Below the pieces are notes generated by a model, which saw only the letters and a list, made by a program, of their open reading frames with translations, made no database searches and had not been told where the DNA came from. A DNA stretch of 64,000 nucleotides from Nonomuraea sp. NBC_00507 (GTDB lineage Bacteria > Actinomycetota > Actinomycetes > Streptosporangiales > Streptosporangiaceae), in NCBI RefSeq assembly GCF_036013525.1, contig NZ_CP107853.1:1736001-1800000 (forward strand). The letters run 5' to 3'. Positions 52,101 to 60,953 of the stretch are shown here, in pieces (position 1 is the stretch's first letter; each line of letters begins with the position of its first letter). The position numbers were made by a program, and so were the translations under genes.

Positions 52101-52619
52101 ATGCGCACGAGTTCCAGGAGCGCCGCCGTGGTCGTGACCGCCCTGACCGTGCTGTCCCTGCCGCCCACCGCGTCCGCACAAACCACCGCGTCCGCACAAG
52201 CCGCCGTGGCCTCCGCCGGACCCGGCCGGGCATACGTCAACGGCGCGACCGGCATGTGTCTGGCCGTGGGCCGGGGAGAGGTGAAGGCGGCGAAACCGGT
52301 GATCCAGTGGCCCTGCACCGGGGGCAAGGAGCAGCGCTGGATCCACCGGCCCGACCGCCGGCTCGTGAACGTCAAGACCGGGCTGTGCCTGGCGATCGGG
52401 CGCGGTGAGAAGAAGAAGGGGAAGGTCGCGATCCAGTGGCCGTGCACGGACGGCGGATTGGCGCAGCAGTGGATCTACAACGATGACCATCTGGAGCGGC
52501 TCCAGAACAGGGCCACAGGCATGTGCCTCGCCATCGGGAGCGGCGAGAAGCGCAAGGGCAAGAAGGCGATCCAGTGGCCCTGCAAGTTCACCTCCGAGCA
52601 GGCATGGCTCGAGCGATGA
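52101..52619 (+). CDS. Secreted ricin-type beta-trefoil lectin
   Basis: 172 aa. A signal peptide (MRTSSRSAAVVVTALTVLSL, cleaved near SAQ) precedes three trefoil repeats each built around GxCLAIGRGE-x-KxGKxAIQWPC and ending in an aromatic (QRW, QQW, AWL). The protein is only the lectin domain, without an attached enzyme. It probably binds carbohydrate outside the cell. Confidence 0.85.
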   Translation: MRTSSRSAAVVVTALTVLSLPPTASAQTTASAQAAVASAGPGRAYVNGATGMCLAVGRGEVKAAKPVIQWPCTGGKEQRWIHRPDRRLVNVKTGLCLAIGRGEKKKGKVAIQWPCTDGGLAQQWIYNDDHLERLQNRATGMCLAIGSGEKRKGKKAIQWPCKFTSEQAWLER

Positions 52620-52691
52620 CCGTTCCCGCGCAACTACTCCGTACGGCCTGCTCAGGCGCACTTGACCGGTGACGAGCAAGGGAAGAAGTAG

Positions 52692-53126
52692 ATGATCAAC
52701 AGCTCACATGGAGAACTCGAAGCAGGCAGCCGCACAGCCTCTCAGGCTTTGGCGGACTACTTGGCGGAATGGTCGCTGCAGACCGGGATCACGGTGGAGA
52801 TATGGGCTCTGCCGAAACAGCCGCTTCCCCCCGTGATTACCGAGATCGTCCATGGCACGATCCGTGATGTCCTGCAGGAGGTGGAACGGCAGGCACAGGC
52901 CGGTACCGTCTCCATCGCCCTCACCACGGTCCCCAGCGGGCTGCGCTTGACCGTCAGCTATGACGACTCCGGGACATCGGCGGACGTGTTCCAGGCCCGT
53001 CTACACGGCCGGCGAGCCGAAGTCGCGGGACTAGGAGGCCGCCTCACCGTCAATGGCGTACGGGGAGAAGGCACCACGATGAGCGCCGCCGTTCCCCTGG
53101 GAAAGGCGTCTCCACCCCTGAGCTAA
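52692..53126 (+). CDS. Small degenerate HATPase-like protein
   Basis: 144 aa covering only an ATP-binding domain of histidine-kinase type (LPPVITEIVHGTIRDVLQEV, SYDDSGTSADVF, GVRGEGTTMSAAVPL). The N-box Asn is replaced (VLQEVERQA), so metal-dependent ATP binding is doubtful. No kinase phospho-acceptor is present. Such stand-alone proteins occur often in actinobacteria, some acting as regulators that bind partner proteins. Confidence 0.6.
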   Translation: MINSSHGELEAGSRTASQALADYLAEWSLQTGITVEIWALPKQPLPPVITEIVHGTIRDVLQEVERQAQAGTVSIALTTVPSGLRLTVSYDDSGTSADVFQARLHGRRAEVAGLGGRLTVNGVRGEGTTMSAAVPLGKASPPLS

Positions 53127-53170
53127 TTGAGGTTCGATCTTGACCTGAGGTCAGGGTGCACGCTGAACGG

Positions 53171-53400
53171 GTGACCAACTTCAACGCCTCCTGGACCGGC
53201 ATGGTGCCGGTCGACGACACCTCGCTGGCCGTGACCGACACCGGTGGGCCAGGTCGTTGCGTGGTCTACCTCAATGGCCAGTTCGCCACTCAGTCGTCCT
53301 GGCGGCACGCCGAACTCGGCAGCGACTACCAGCACATCACCTACGAAATGCGGGTCCGCGGCCGATCAAGGCGTTCGGCCGCAGCCGCAGTCACCGATCT
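53171..53400 (+). pseudogene. N-terminal fragment of an alpha/beta hydrolase
   Basis: From a GTG the frame reads VTNFNASWTGMVPVDDTSLA, then GGPGRCVVYLNGQFATQSSW and YQHITYEMRVRGRSRRSA: the first strands and oxyanion region of an alpha/beta hydrolase. The nucleophile elbow and everything after is missing; the frame then runs antisense into the next gene. It lies 45 bp after the HATPase gene. Confidence 0.55.
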
Positions 53401-53449
53401 TGGCCGTCTGCGGCTGTGTCTGCGCGGGCTGCTGCTAGGCGGTGGTCTG

Positions 53450-53809
53450 CTAGGGCGCCGCGGTCTGCTCGGGTGCGGTGCTCTGCTCGGGTGCGGTGCT
53501 CGCCGGCGGGTCGGTGCCGGGATCGAGCTGCACGTCCGGCGGGTTATCGTCGGCCTCCGTCTCCAGCACATCCCGTACGGCCACGCTGCCCTGGTCGGCG
53601 GTGAGCACGACGAAGACCGCGCCGCAGCCGCCGAGCAGCAGCAGCGGCAGGCCGATGACCAGCAGCAGGATCACGCCCAGGTTGCCGCTCTTGTCGGGCG
53701 GAGGAGGCGGCGGCGGCTGGTGGCGGTAGCCGGGCTGCGTCGGTGGGCCATAGCCGTATCCGTGTCCCTGCGGTGGCTGCTGCCCAGGCGGTTGCTGCGG
53801 GTAGGACAC
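53450..53809 (-). CDS. Proline-rich single-pass membrane protein
   Basis: 119 aa. A Pro/Gln/Gly-rich cytoplasmic N-terminus (SYPQQPPGQQPPQGHGYGYG), one membrane helix (LGVILLLVIGLPLLLLGGCG at about 44-63), and a Pro/Thr-rich extracellular C-terminus. The GTG at 53809 has a ggag site. Typical of small actinobacterial membrane proteins with disordered N-termini; function unknown. Confidence 0.7.
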   Translation of the reverse strand: MSYPQQPPGQQPPQGHGYGYGPPTQPGYRHQPPPPPPPDKSGNLGVILLLVIGLPLLLLGGCGAVFVVLTADQGSVAVRDVLETEADDNPPDVQLDPGTDPPASTAPEQSTAPEQTAAP

Positions 53810-53877
53810 GGCATTCTCCAAAACGATGTTGAAAGGTGCTGCTGTGACGCCCGAGTCCTCCTGATGGTTGACATAAC

Positions 53878-53909
53878 AAAAGGGAGCCGCGAATCGCGGC
53901 TCCCTTTTT
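53878..53909. terminator. Bidirectional terminator
   Basis: agggagccgcga (53881-53892) pairs with tcgcggctccct (53894-53905), preceded by an A run and followed by a T run. It terminates the alpha/beta-hydrolase side and the minus-strand gene ending at 53916. Confidence 0.8.
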
Positions 53910-53915
53910 CCTTTC

Positions 53916-54212
53916 TCAGTTGGGCAGTTCCAGGACCCTGGCGTGCAGGATCGATCGTTGATGCAGGGCCGCGCGCAACGCGCGGTGCAGACCGTCCTCC
54001 AGATAGAGCTCGCCCTGCCACTGGACCACGTGCGGGAAAAGATCCCCGTAGAAGGTGGAGTCGGCGGCGAGCAGCGAATGCAGGTCCAGCATGGCCTTCG
54101 TGGTGATCAATGAGTCGAGCCGGACCTGCCGTGGAGGAATCTGCGCCCACTCTCGGTTCGTCAGACCGTGTTCGGGATATGGGCGTCCGTCGCCGACAAG
54201 CTTGAAGATCAC
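53916..54212 (-). CDS. Small conserved protein with DGxHR motif (ParB/sulfiredoxin-like)
   Basis: 98 aa. The pattern IPPRQVRLDSLITTKAMLDL, FYGDLFPHVVQW and EDGLHRALRAALHQR resembles the short actinobacterial family with a ParB/Srx-like nucleotide-binding motif. Function unknown. The ATG at 54212 follows a gggggtgatcttc stretch. It shares the terminator at 53878 on its downstream side. Confidence 0.6.
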   Translation of the reverse strand: MIFKLVGDGRPYPEHGLTNREWAQIPPRQVRLDSLITTKAMLDLHSLLAADSTFYGDLFPHVVQWQGELYLEDGLHRALRAALHQRSILHARVLELPN

Positions 54213-54260
54213 CCCCCTGATTTTAGGAGAGAATCGGAATCCTTGCGCTATCCGGCCTCG

Positions 54261-55030
54261 TCAGGCCGGGAGCCGGCCCAGGTCCGCTTGCCCGCAGTCA
54301 GCGGGTGCGCCGGTCTTGTAGCCGCGCTGGAAGGCGGCGACGCGTTGCTCAGAGGAGCCGTGGGTGAACGATTCAGGATCGATTCTGCCGAGGGTGCGTC
54401 GCTGGATTCTGTCGTCGCCGAGCGCGGTCGCCGCATCGAGGGCCTCGGCGATTTCCGCCTGGGTGAAGGGCTTTTCGTAGAAGCCGGTGGTGACGGCGTT
54501 GCGGGCCCAGACTCCGGCGTAGCAGTCGGCCTGGAGCTCGACGGGGACCGAGCTGCCGGACTCGAGTTCGCCGAGGAGGTCCTGGACGTGGTGGCCGTAC
54601 TCGTGGGCGATCACGTACGCCTGGGCGAAGGGACCGCCCTGGGCGCCGAAGTCGCTCTGGAGCTGGTCGAAGAAGCTCAGGTCGAGGTAGACGCGCTGGT
54701 CGCCGGGGCAGTAGACGGGGCCGACGGCCGAGCTGGCGGCGCCGCAGCCGGTGCGTAAGCTGCCCGAGTACAGCACGGTCTTGGACAGGCGATATTCGGA
54801 AATTTCACGCTTCCAGTAGTCCTGGATGCTGTTGACCACTCCGACGACGCGGCACCGTTCTGACTGGTCGGCGTTCTTGCCTGTCTGGCACTGGTCGGCC
54901 AGGTTCGACGGGGGCTGACGATGCCGGCGCCTCCTATGACCATGCCGCCAGGAAAGCCGCCGCCGGAGCCGCCTGTGCCGGCGTCCTCCACCTGCGAGGG
55001 ATCGAGGTCGACCTGGTCCCTGAAGTCCAT
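54261..55030 (-). pseudogene. YpfJ-like zinc metallopeptidase, membrane anchor deleted and frame shifted
   Basis: The 5' end MDFRDQVDLDPSQVEDAGTG up to GGMVIGGAG is in one frame; the rest from SNLADQCQTGKN is in another. Against the neighbouring paralogue, about 40 residues, including the membrane helix, are lost at the join (near 54910). The catalytic part is intact, with zinc motif HEYGHH, LQADCYAGVWA and TLGRIDPESFTHGSS. The product could still be made only by an internal start. Called a pseudogene. Confidence 0.75.
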
Positions 55031-55084
55031 GACTGACGTTCCTTCCGGGGGCGCACGCAGGGGACCACTGCCCCGAAGGGCCGT

Positions 55085-56032
55085 CTAGATGCGCCCGGAG
55101 AAGGTGTCGCAGCGCGTGGGGTCGCCGGTCTCGTACCCGGTGCTGAACCACTTCTCGCGCTGTTGCGAGGTGCCGTGCGTGAAGGCGTCCGGGGTGACGC
55201 GACCCTGGGCACGACGCTGGATGCTGTCGTCGCCGACCGCGGCGGCCGCGCTGAGCGCCTGGTCGATGTCGCTCTGGGAGAACGGGTCCCGGTAGAAACC
55301 GGTCTTGACCGCGTTGTTCGCCCAGACGCCGGCATAGCAGTCGGCCTGCAGTTCGAGCCGTACGGACGGGCTGTCGGCGCCGGGCCTGCTGTTCCTGCTG
55401 ACCTTGTTCATGGTGCCGAGGAGGTTCTGCACGTGGTGGCCGTACTCGTGGGCGACCACGTACGCCTGGGCGAACGGGCCGCCCTCGGCGCCGAAGTCGC
55501 GTTGGAGCGTGCCGAAGAAGGTCAGGTCGAGGTAGACCTTGCTATCGCCGGGACAGTAGAAAGGCCCAACGGAGGAGTCGGCCGTGCCGCAGCCGGTGTT
55601 CACCGCCTGCGAGAACAGCACCGTCTTGGCCGGTGAATACGCTCTCTGACCGCGTTCCTCGAACTCCTGCCGCCAGTACGCCTGGATGCTGTTGACCGTG
55701 CCCACGATGCGGCAGTCCTCCGACTGGTCGGCGTCGGCGCCGGTGCGGCAGCGCTCGGCCAGGTTGCCGCTCGGGGTCAGCTGGGGCGGAGCGCTGGGCA
55801 GCCGGCCGCCTCCCTGCTGACCGTCCTCGTCGCCGGTGAACGGCGAAGGGACCACCCCGAACACGAACAACGCGGCCACCCCCAGGAGCAGCATCAGGCA
55901 TCCGCCGCCCCGGCCGCCGATCGGCAGCATGCAGCCGCCCGGCATGCCCCCACCCCCGCGCCGCTGCGGGCCCCCGGCCCGCACGTCCTCGACCTGCGAC
56001 GGGTCGAGCTGCGCATCGTCATCGAACTGCAT
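55085..56032 (-). CDS. Neutral zinc metallopeptidase, YpfJ/KPN_02809 family
   Basis: 315 aa. A short cytoplasmic start (MQFDDDAQLDPSQVEDV) and Gly-rich linker lead to one membrane helix (about 44-64), then an extracellular peptidase domain with VVAHEYGHHVQNLLG (zinc HExxH), LQADCYAGVWANNAV and GRVTPDAFTHGTSQQR. It is the intact paralogue of the preceding pseudogene, upstream in the same direction with a 54-bp gap, so a tandem duplication. Substrates are unknown. Confidence 0.9.
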   Translation of the reverse strand: MQFDDDAQLDPSQVEDVRAGGPQRRGGGGMPGGCMLPIGGRGGGCLMLLLGVAALFVFGVVPSPFTGDEDGQQGGGRLPSAPPQLTPSGNLAERCRTGADADQSEDCRIVGTVNSIQAYWRQEFEERGQRAYSPAKTVLFSQAVNTGCGTADSSVGPFYCPGDSKVYLDLTFFGTLQRDFGAEGGPFAQAYVVAHEYGHHVQNLLGTMNKVSRNSRPGADSPSVRLELQADCYAGVWANNAVKTGFYRDPFSQSDIDQALSAAAAVGDDSIQRRAQGRVTPDAFTHGTSQQREKWFSTGYETGDPTRCDTFSGRI

Positions 56033-56210
56033 GTGTCCCCCCGAGGCACTTCCTCCCCTGTAACGGATCCAATACGCACGGTATGGGACAAAGGGTCGGT
56101 CCGGGGACGGCCCTGCCGCGCTTGGCCACCCAGCGCTCGGACCTGGGGCGGGATGCCGGCTACGGGGGGCGGTTCGCCGTCATTCCGTACAAGTCAGCTA
56201 ATCTGCCGAC

Positions 56211-56852
56211 ATGACGGGTGCCTTGATCGGAATTGCGCTGATTTCGCTGGGAATGGTCCTCACCCCCGGCCCGAACATGATCTATCTGATCTCCCGCTCG
56301 ATCGCCCAAGGCCGCAGGGCGGGCCTGATCTCCCTCACCGGCGTCTTCCTGGGCTTCACCGTCTACCTCGCCGCGACCTGCCTGGGCCTGACAGCCGTCT
56401 TCGCCTACGTGCCGGCCGCGTACACGGCGCTCAAACTGGCCGGCGCCGCCTATCTGCTCTGGCTGGCCTGGAACGCCGTCAAGCCCGGCGGCACGTCGGC
56501 CTTCCAGCCGCGCGACCTCCCCGTCGAGCGCCCGGCCAAGCTCTTCTCGATGGGCCTGCTGACCTGCCTGCTGAACCCGAAGATCGCCATCCTGTACCTG
56601 TCGCTGCTCCCGCAGTTCATCGACCCGGCCATGGGTCACGTGCTGCTGCAGAGCTTGGCGCTCGGATCGGTCCAGATTGTCGTCGCCACTACCGTCAACG
56701 GCCTGATCGCGATCTCGGCCGGCAGCCTGGCGGCATTCCTGGCCGCCCGCCCGCTCTGGGTGCGGATCCAGCGGTACGTCATGGGCACCGTGCTCGGCGG
56801 CTTTGCGATCAGCATGGCGACCGACCGCTCCAAGGCCGTGGTGAGCGCCTGA
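56211..56852 (+). CDS. LysE/RhtB-family amino-acid exporter
   Basis: 213 aa, six membrane segments. The LysE signature LGMVLTPGPNMIYLISRSIA occurs at residues 13-32, with the aligned loop WLAWNAVKPGG and LLNPKIAILYLSLLPQFID in the middle. It exports amino acids or analogues; specificity unknown. It stands alone on the plus strand, divergent from the metallopeptidase gene across about 180 bp. Confidence 0.9.
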   Translation: MTGALIGIALISLGMVLTPGPNMIYLISRSIAQGRRAGLISLTGVFLGFTVYLAATCLGLTAVFAYVPAAYTALKLAGAAYLLWLAWNAVKPGGTSAFQPRDLPVERPAKLFSMGLLTCLLNPKIAILYLSLLPQFIDPAMGHVLLQSLALGSVQIVVATTVNGLIAISAGSLAAFLAARPLWVRIQRYVMGTVLGGFAISMATDRSKAVVSA

Positions 56853-57006
56853 GCAGACCCCTGGCCTCCGCGGGGAAGCCAGGGTTCCGGCTCGCTCACC
56901 GGTCGAACCACATCGCCGACGAAAGACCGACTGCGGCGTCGCCTCGATGCTGTAAGGCTCGGACACGCGAGCCTCCCATTCATGGGCAGCGATTGACGCG
57001 CCGAGC

Positions 57007-57888
57007 ATGGGCGACTATGAACCCACCGGTGGAAGGGATGGGATCGTGGTGCTACCCGCGGATGGTCATGTTCACAGCGAGTGGTCCTGGGATGCGCCGG
57101 ACGGCTCAATGGAGCGGACGTGCGCGCGGGCGGTCGAGATAGGTCTCCCCGCGGTCGCGTTCACCGAGCACGTGGATTTCACGGCCTGGATGGTTCTTGA
57201 CGGAGACCTCGATGACCATCAGCATCTCCAGGCGTTCCTCACGTCGGAGGGGACGGTGGCTCCGCCCAAGTTCCATCTCGACGGATACCTGGAGTGCGTG
57301 CAGCGCTGCCGCGAACAGTTCCCGAGCCTGCGCATCATCACCGGGGTCGAACTGGGCGAACCGCATTGGTACGGCGATGAGGTCGTGAGGCTGCTTGACG
57401 CCGGGCAGTTCGACCGGGTGCTCGGTTCGCTGCATTGCCTTCCGGTCGGTCAGCGGTTCTCCGAGCCACCGTACCTTTACCGGCACCGACCAGCGGCCGA
57501 CGTCGTCCGGGACTACCTGGCCGAGATACCGCGTCTGATCAAGGGCTCGGACACGTTCGGCGTGCTCGCCCACATTGATTACGCGATCCGCTACTGGCCG
57601 GCGCAGGCCGGGCCGTTCGATCCGAACGCGTTCGAGGACGAGTTCCGTCACGCCTTGCGCGTGCTCGCCGACAGCGGTCGGGCCTTGGAGGTGAACACGC
57701 GCGGGCGACTCGATCCGGAGATCGTCCGCTGGTGGCGCGACGAAGGCGGAGAAGCGGTCACCTTTGGCAGCGATGCTCACAGCCCGGCTGGGCTTGCACA
57801 CGATTTCGCCGTCGCGGTGGCGATGGTGGAAGCCCAAGGCTTCCGGCCTGGCCGCCATGCGTATGACGTCTGGGCACGTTCGAGCTGA
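57007..57888 (+). CDS. PHP-domain phosphoesterase (histidinol-phosphatase type)
   Basis: 293 aa. PHP motifs: motif I DGHVHSEWSWDAPDG, AVAFTEHVDF, the VELGEPHW region, LGSLHCLP, LAHIDYAIRYWP and TFGSDAHSPAGLA, giving the trinuclear metal site. It resembles HisK/K-type histidinol phosphatases but could act on other phosphates. The ATG at 57007 is used; a GTG at 57046 is an alternative start. Confidence 0.85.
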   Translation: MGDYEPTGGRDGIVVLPADGHVHSEWSWDAPDGSMERTCARAVEIGLPAVAFTEHVDFTAWMVLDGDLDDHQHLQAFLTSEGTVAPPKFHLDGYLECVQRCREQFPSLRIITGVELGEPHWYGDEVVRLLDAGQFDRVLGSLHCLPVGQRFSEPPYLYRHRPAADVVRDYLAEIPRLIKGSDTFGVLAHIDYAIRYWPAQAGPFDPNAFEDEFRHALRVLADSGRALEVNTRGRLDPEIVRWWRDEGGEAVTFGSDAHSPAGLAHDFAVAVAMVEAQGFRPGRHAYDVWARSS

Positions 57889-57995
57889 AAGCCGCACGGG
57901 ACGATGCCCGCTCATCCCAGAGGCGTTGCGCCGCACGTTGGGTCGTGGCAGCGGCGGCGGACGTCCTCGCAGGGGTTGGCGGAGCGATCTGCCGA

Positions 57996-58601
57996 TCACT
58001 TCTCAAGGGGCTCTGCGCCGAGGAACCGCTGGTTCAGCATGTCCGGGGAGAAAGGGAGACCGGTGATCCCGCTTGCCAGGGCGAACGATCTCTCAATCGG
58101 GTAGTCGATTCCCGGTCCATCGATGTCGTAGTTGGGGTCCAGTCCGACGTCGCGCATCTTTTCGATGAAGCGGTCCGGATCACTGCCCGATCGCGCGTCC
58201 GGAAGCCTTGGGTCGAACCAGACGACCGGCGTTCCGTCGACAATGTAGGCGAAGGTGTCCGAGGCGTAATCGTGGCGGCAAACCGACACGACCTCGGTCC
58301 CCCGCGAGACCGGGGCGTATATCTCGGAGTCGACGGCGATCTGCCATCCCCCTGGTTCGATGACCACGGTCCAGTCGCCGACCTTGGCGGCGCCGATGTA
58401 ACCGGCCGCGTCGTCTCTCATACTCTCCATCGAGCGCTCGTCCAGCTCGTCGAATGCCACCTCCTCCATCGTGTCCTCGTCCACGCCGAACCGGCGGAGG
58501 ACTTCCTCTGGGGAGAGATCGCGGACGAAGGACACGCAGTAGATGTCACCGAGTGTTTCGTAGCCGGGGAAGCAGGGGAAGTCTTCGGGGATCTCCGTCA
58601 T
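57996..58601 (-). CDS. DUF6461-like protein
   Basis: 201 aa from the ATG at 58601, 6 nt after aaaggag. It reads MTEIPEDFPCFPGYETLGDI, then WTVVIEPGGWQIAV and RHDYASDTFAYIVDG. This is the DUF6461 pattern, common in Streptomyces-like genomes and of unknown role. The acidic protein has no signal or membrane segment. Confidence 0.65.
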   Translation of the reverse strand: MTEIPEDFPCFPGYETLGDIYCVSFVRDLSPEEVLRRFGVDEDTMEEVAFDELDERSMESMRDDAAGYIGAAKVGDWTVVIEPGGWQIAVDSEIYAPVSRGTEVVSVCRHDYASDTFAYIVDGTPVVWFDPRLPDARSGSDPDRFIEKMRDVGLDPNYDIDGPGIDYPIERSFALASGITGLPFSPDMLNQRFLGAEPLEK

Positions 58602-58750
58602 GGTCACTCCTTTGATCGCGTGAGCGGCATGATCGCAGCAGTCGCCGACAAAACGGGTTCAGAGGCTCAGCCGGTGACAGCCCTTAATGGGGCCGGAACG
58701 GGACGACCTGCAAGGCTTGATCGACTTTGTGTCGCTGCACGGTTAGAACC

Positions 58751-59197
58751 TCACTTGGCGACGTCGACCTGTGCGCTCACGATCATGGAATGGAGGTCGA
58801 ACGCCTCCTCCGGCAACCGCACTCGCTCCGATTGGCCGGTACGGACGTTGACCAGGTAGAGCCGGCGTTCATGCTCCTGTGTCTCGAGGTGAATGAGCAC
58901 CCTGTTGGCGTCGTACCAGTAGACGAAGCTTTCGATCTTCCATAGACCGTCAATGTCGAGCGTGACGCGGCTAACGATCTGGCCGATCTTCGCGTCCAAG
59001 GTGCCGACGGTTCGGGATGGCACCCCAAGCCCTTGGCCGTCCAATGCCACTAGGCGGCCGTCAAAGCTTCGTCGGCCGAACCTGTCCACGGCGACCTCCC
59101 ATTGACCATGATCACCATAGAGTAGATGGAAGGTCATCTGCCGTGCCGGATATCGTCCGTTTCGCAGTAGGCCGAAGCGTTCGGCACGTGAGATCAT
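58751..59197 (-). CDS. Hypothetical protein, 148 aa
   Basis: Reads MISRAERFGLLRNGRYPARQ, then beta-rich WEVAVDRFGRRSFDGRLVAL and VYWYDANRVLIHLETQEHER. It looks like a small beta-barrel or propeller-like soluble protein. An ATG at 59137 (MTFHLLYGD) is a possible later start. No family recognised; it follows the DUF6461 gene in the same direction with a 150-bp gap. Confidence 0.5.
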   Translation of the reverse strand: MISRAERFGLLRNGRYPARQMTFHLLYGDHGQWEVAVDRFGRRSFDGRLVALDGQGLGVPSRTVGTLDAKIGQIVSRVTLDIDGLWKIESFVYWYDANRVLIHLETQEHERRLYLVNVRTGQSERVRLPEEAFDLHSMIVSAQVDVAK

Positions 59198-59558
59198 CTG
59201 GGGTTAGTCCCACGTTCGGCGAGTCAAACGCCTCCCCTCAATGGAGAGGCACATGGCCGAGACTGCAGCATCGAGGCGATGCCGCAGTCGGTGTCCGTCG
59301 ACCGGACCTGCATGTGGGGCCAGGCAGGCCTGCGGCTGATCGGTCTGCTCGTGCTCTTCATAGTGCTGGATATGCCGCCGAGCGCCGGTGGAGGCGTCGT
59401 GCTGGTTTCCATCCCCATTCCGCTCGCCACGACGGTGCTGGCTGGGCAATGTGCTCGGCGTGCTGCTGCCTGCGGTGGTGTTCGGGCAGTTGTGCAGGTC
59501 TTTGTCGAGGGTGTGGTTCGACAGGTGAGTGAGTGGGGCCTTGCCAGGGCAGGCAGCT
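59198..59558. other. Stretch with an uncertain small membrane frame
   Basis: A plus frame from 59279 reads MPQSVSVDRTCMWGQAGLRL, then LIGLLVLFIVLDMPPSAGGG and VVLVSIPIPLATTVLAGQ, which would give two membrane helices. It lacks a clear ribosome binding site and its downstream part overlaps the next gene, so it is not called as a gene. Confidence 0.3.
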
Positions 59559-60551
59559 TCAGGCGGGCGGCGCCAGCCGACCTATCCGGTCAAGAAGAGC
59601 ATCGTCCAGATTCCCGACAAGCAGCCCGTTTTTCACCGAGGGCCGGCAATGGGGAGTGATCCGTACCCAGGCCGGCGGTCCCTCCTCGTAACCGAAGTGC
59701 AGTATGAGCCTCTCCCGTCGTCCACCACCGACTTCGCTGCACGTGTTCCCGCCCGGTTCGGCGTCCAGTGAGTTCAGCTCCCCAGCCAGCGCACGTGCCT
59801 GCTGCTCCCCATGCTCCGCCCCGTGAGACGGGCGCGGTGTGGAGCTCCCGCTCTGTTCATTCCTGCAGATCAGCACCTTGATCGCGCCATCGGGCACCAT
59901 CTGGTCGTTCTGGCCTCGCCGTCCGGTCGCCGGGTCGCAAGGGTTCTTCGGCTGGGGGCGTTGCCAGGTCCCGGTGCGGTAGGCAGCGGTGATGCTGCGC
60001 CCAACGTACGAGTTGCTGACGACCGTGCCGTTGGTGGTCGTGACGCAGGAGTTGATCTCTTCGGCGCTGCCCACCCACAGCGCCTGGCCATCGGGGTAGG
60101 CGAACCGGATGAGATAGTTCGTCATCGGCCCGCCCATCAACGTGCACGCCTTTCCGACGCGATCGGTGGTGACCGGAAGGTAGCCCAGGTCGTAGGCCAT
60201 CGACCTGGCCTGATCGGTCAAGGTCCGTGATCCGGCGAGCGGCTCCCTGCCGGGATCCGAGTTCTGCCCGGGATAGGCGCAGATCAACGCGCTTATGGGC
60301 GTACCGGGCACGAGCGAGTCCTCAACCCCGTCGAGGTCGGCGGCACCCGGCACCCAGTGGCCGATCTCGTCGCTGTCCCATCGCTGCGGACACGAAGCCG
60401 GCACCGGCGGCGCAGGCTCGCCGACCATGCCCGGAGCCAGGACGATCGCGGCGAGCAGCAGGACGGCCGCCGTGACGACGCTGATCCAATGGATGGGCTT
60501 CACACCGCTATGACGTTGTCCGCCCCGCCACCGTTCACCGAAGCGAGGCAA
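59559..60551 (-). CDS. Membrane-anchored extracellular protein with repeated Cys-containing domain
   Basis: 330 aa. One N-terminal membrane helix (about 21-42), then a large extracellular part with two related units: SCPQRWDS...LICAYPG...SAEEINSCVT and PCDPATGRR...VLICRNEQ...PHCRPSVKNG. Four or more conserved Cys suggest disulphides. Unknown function; found in similar actinomycetes. The next element upstream on this strand is tRNA-Ser. Confidence 0.6.
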   Translation of the reverse strand: MPRFGERWRGGQRHSGVKPIHWISVVTAAVLLLAAIVLAPGMVGEPAPPVPASCPQRWDSDEIGHWVPGAADLDGVEDSLVPGTPISALICAYPGQNSDPGREPLAGSRTLTDQARSMAYDLGYLPVTTDRVGKACTLMGGPMTNYLIRFAYPDGQALWVGSAEEINSCVTTTNGTVVSNSYVGRSITAAYRTGTWQRPQPKNPCDPATGRRGQNDQMVPDGAIKVLICRNEQSGSSTPRPSHGAEHGEQQARALAGELNSLDAEPGGNTCSEVGGGRRERLILHFGYEEGPPAWVRITPHCRPSVKNGLLVGNLDDALLDRIGRLAPPA

Positions 60552-60592
60552 TGCGCTGACGCCAACTGGGACCAGAACTGAGACTGGAATGC

Positions 60593-60630
60593 CAGAAGGG
60601 GTGCGCCGCGATCCCGGCGCACCCCTTCTG
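60593..60630 (-). terminator. Terminator of tRNA-Ser(GGA)
   Basis: A perfect 16-bp stem: cagaaggggtgcgccg (60593-60608) pairs with cggcgcaccccttctg (60615-60630), immediately downstream of the tRNA on the minus strand. Confidence 0.8.
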
Positions 60631-60636
60631 AACTGG

Positions 60637-60721
60637 CGGAGGATGGGGGATTTGAACCCCCGAAAGGTTGCCCTTTACACGCTTTCCAAGCGTGCGCCCT
60701 CGGCCACTAGGCGAATCCTCC
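60637..60721 (-). tRNA. tRNA-Ser (anticodon GGA)
   Basis: An 85-nt class II tRNA on the minus strand. Acceptor ggaggat/atcctcc with discriminator G; the anticodon stem cacgc/gcgtg encloses ttGGAaa; long variable arm; T arm gggggttcaaatccccc. CCA is not encoded. Confidence 0.97.
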
Positions 60722-60827
60722 GCCGTCGAGCTTACCGGACTTCCGGGCGTGCGCAGACCACGTTTTTCGCGTTCATCGGGTGGCGGGAGCGTGGAGCGAG
60801 CACTGCCGTGTCCGGCTAGACTGTCCA

Positions 60828-60917
60828 GGGACCCCTCGCGCGGCGTCATCCTGTGAACCTCCCCAGGGCCGGAAGGCAGCAAGGATAAGCGGGCTCTGGC
60901 GGGTGTGCGGGGGGTCT
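60828..60917 (+). ncRNA. ffs: Small SRP RNA (4.5S type)
   Basis: About 90 nt. The conserved Ffh-binding core ggccggaaggcagcaagg (from 60868) lies in a long hairpin with outer arms gggacccc and ggggggtctc. It pairs with Ffh for membrane targeting. Its position just upstream of dnaX is the standard one. The ends are estimated from pairing. Confidence 0.93.
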
Positions 60918-60953
60918 CTTCGTTGGGAGCCCCCTCGCAGGCGGGATGGTCGC

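Noticed and set aside
59017..59532. 171-codon plus-strand frame as a gene
   Set aside because: Its first half is antisense to the 148-aa gene, and its remaining part has no recognisable domain.
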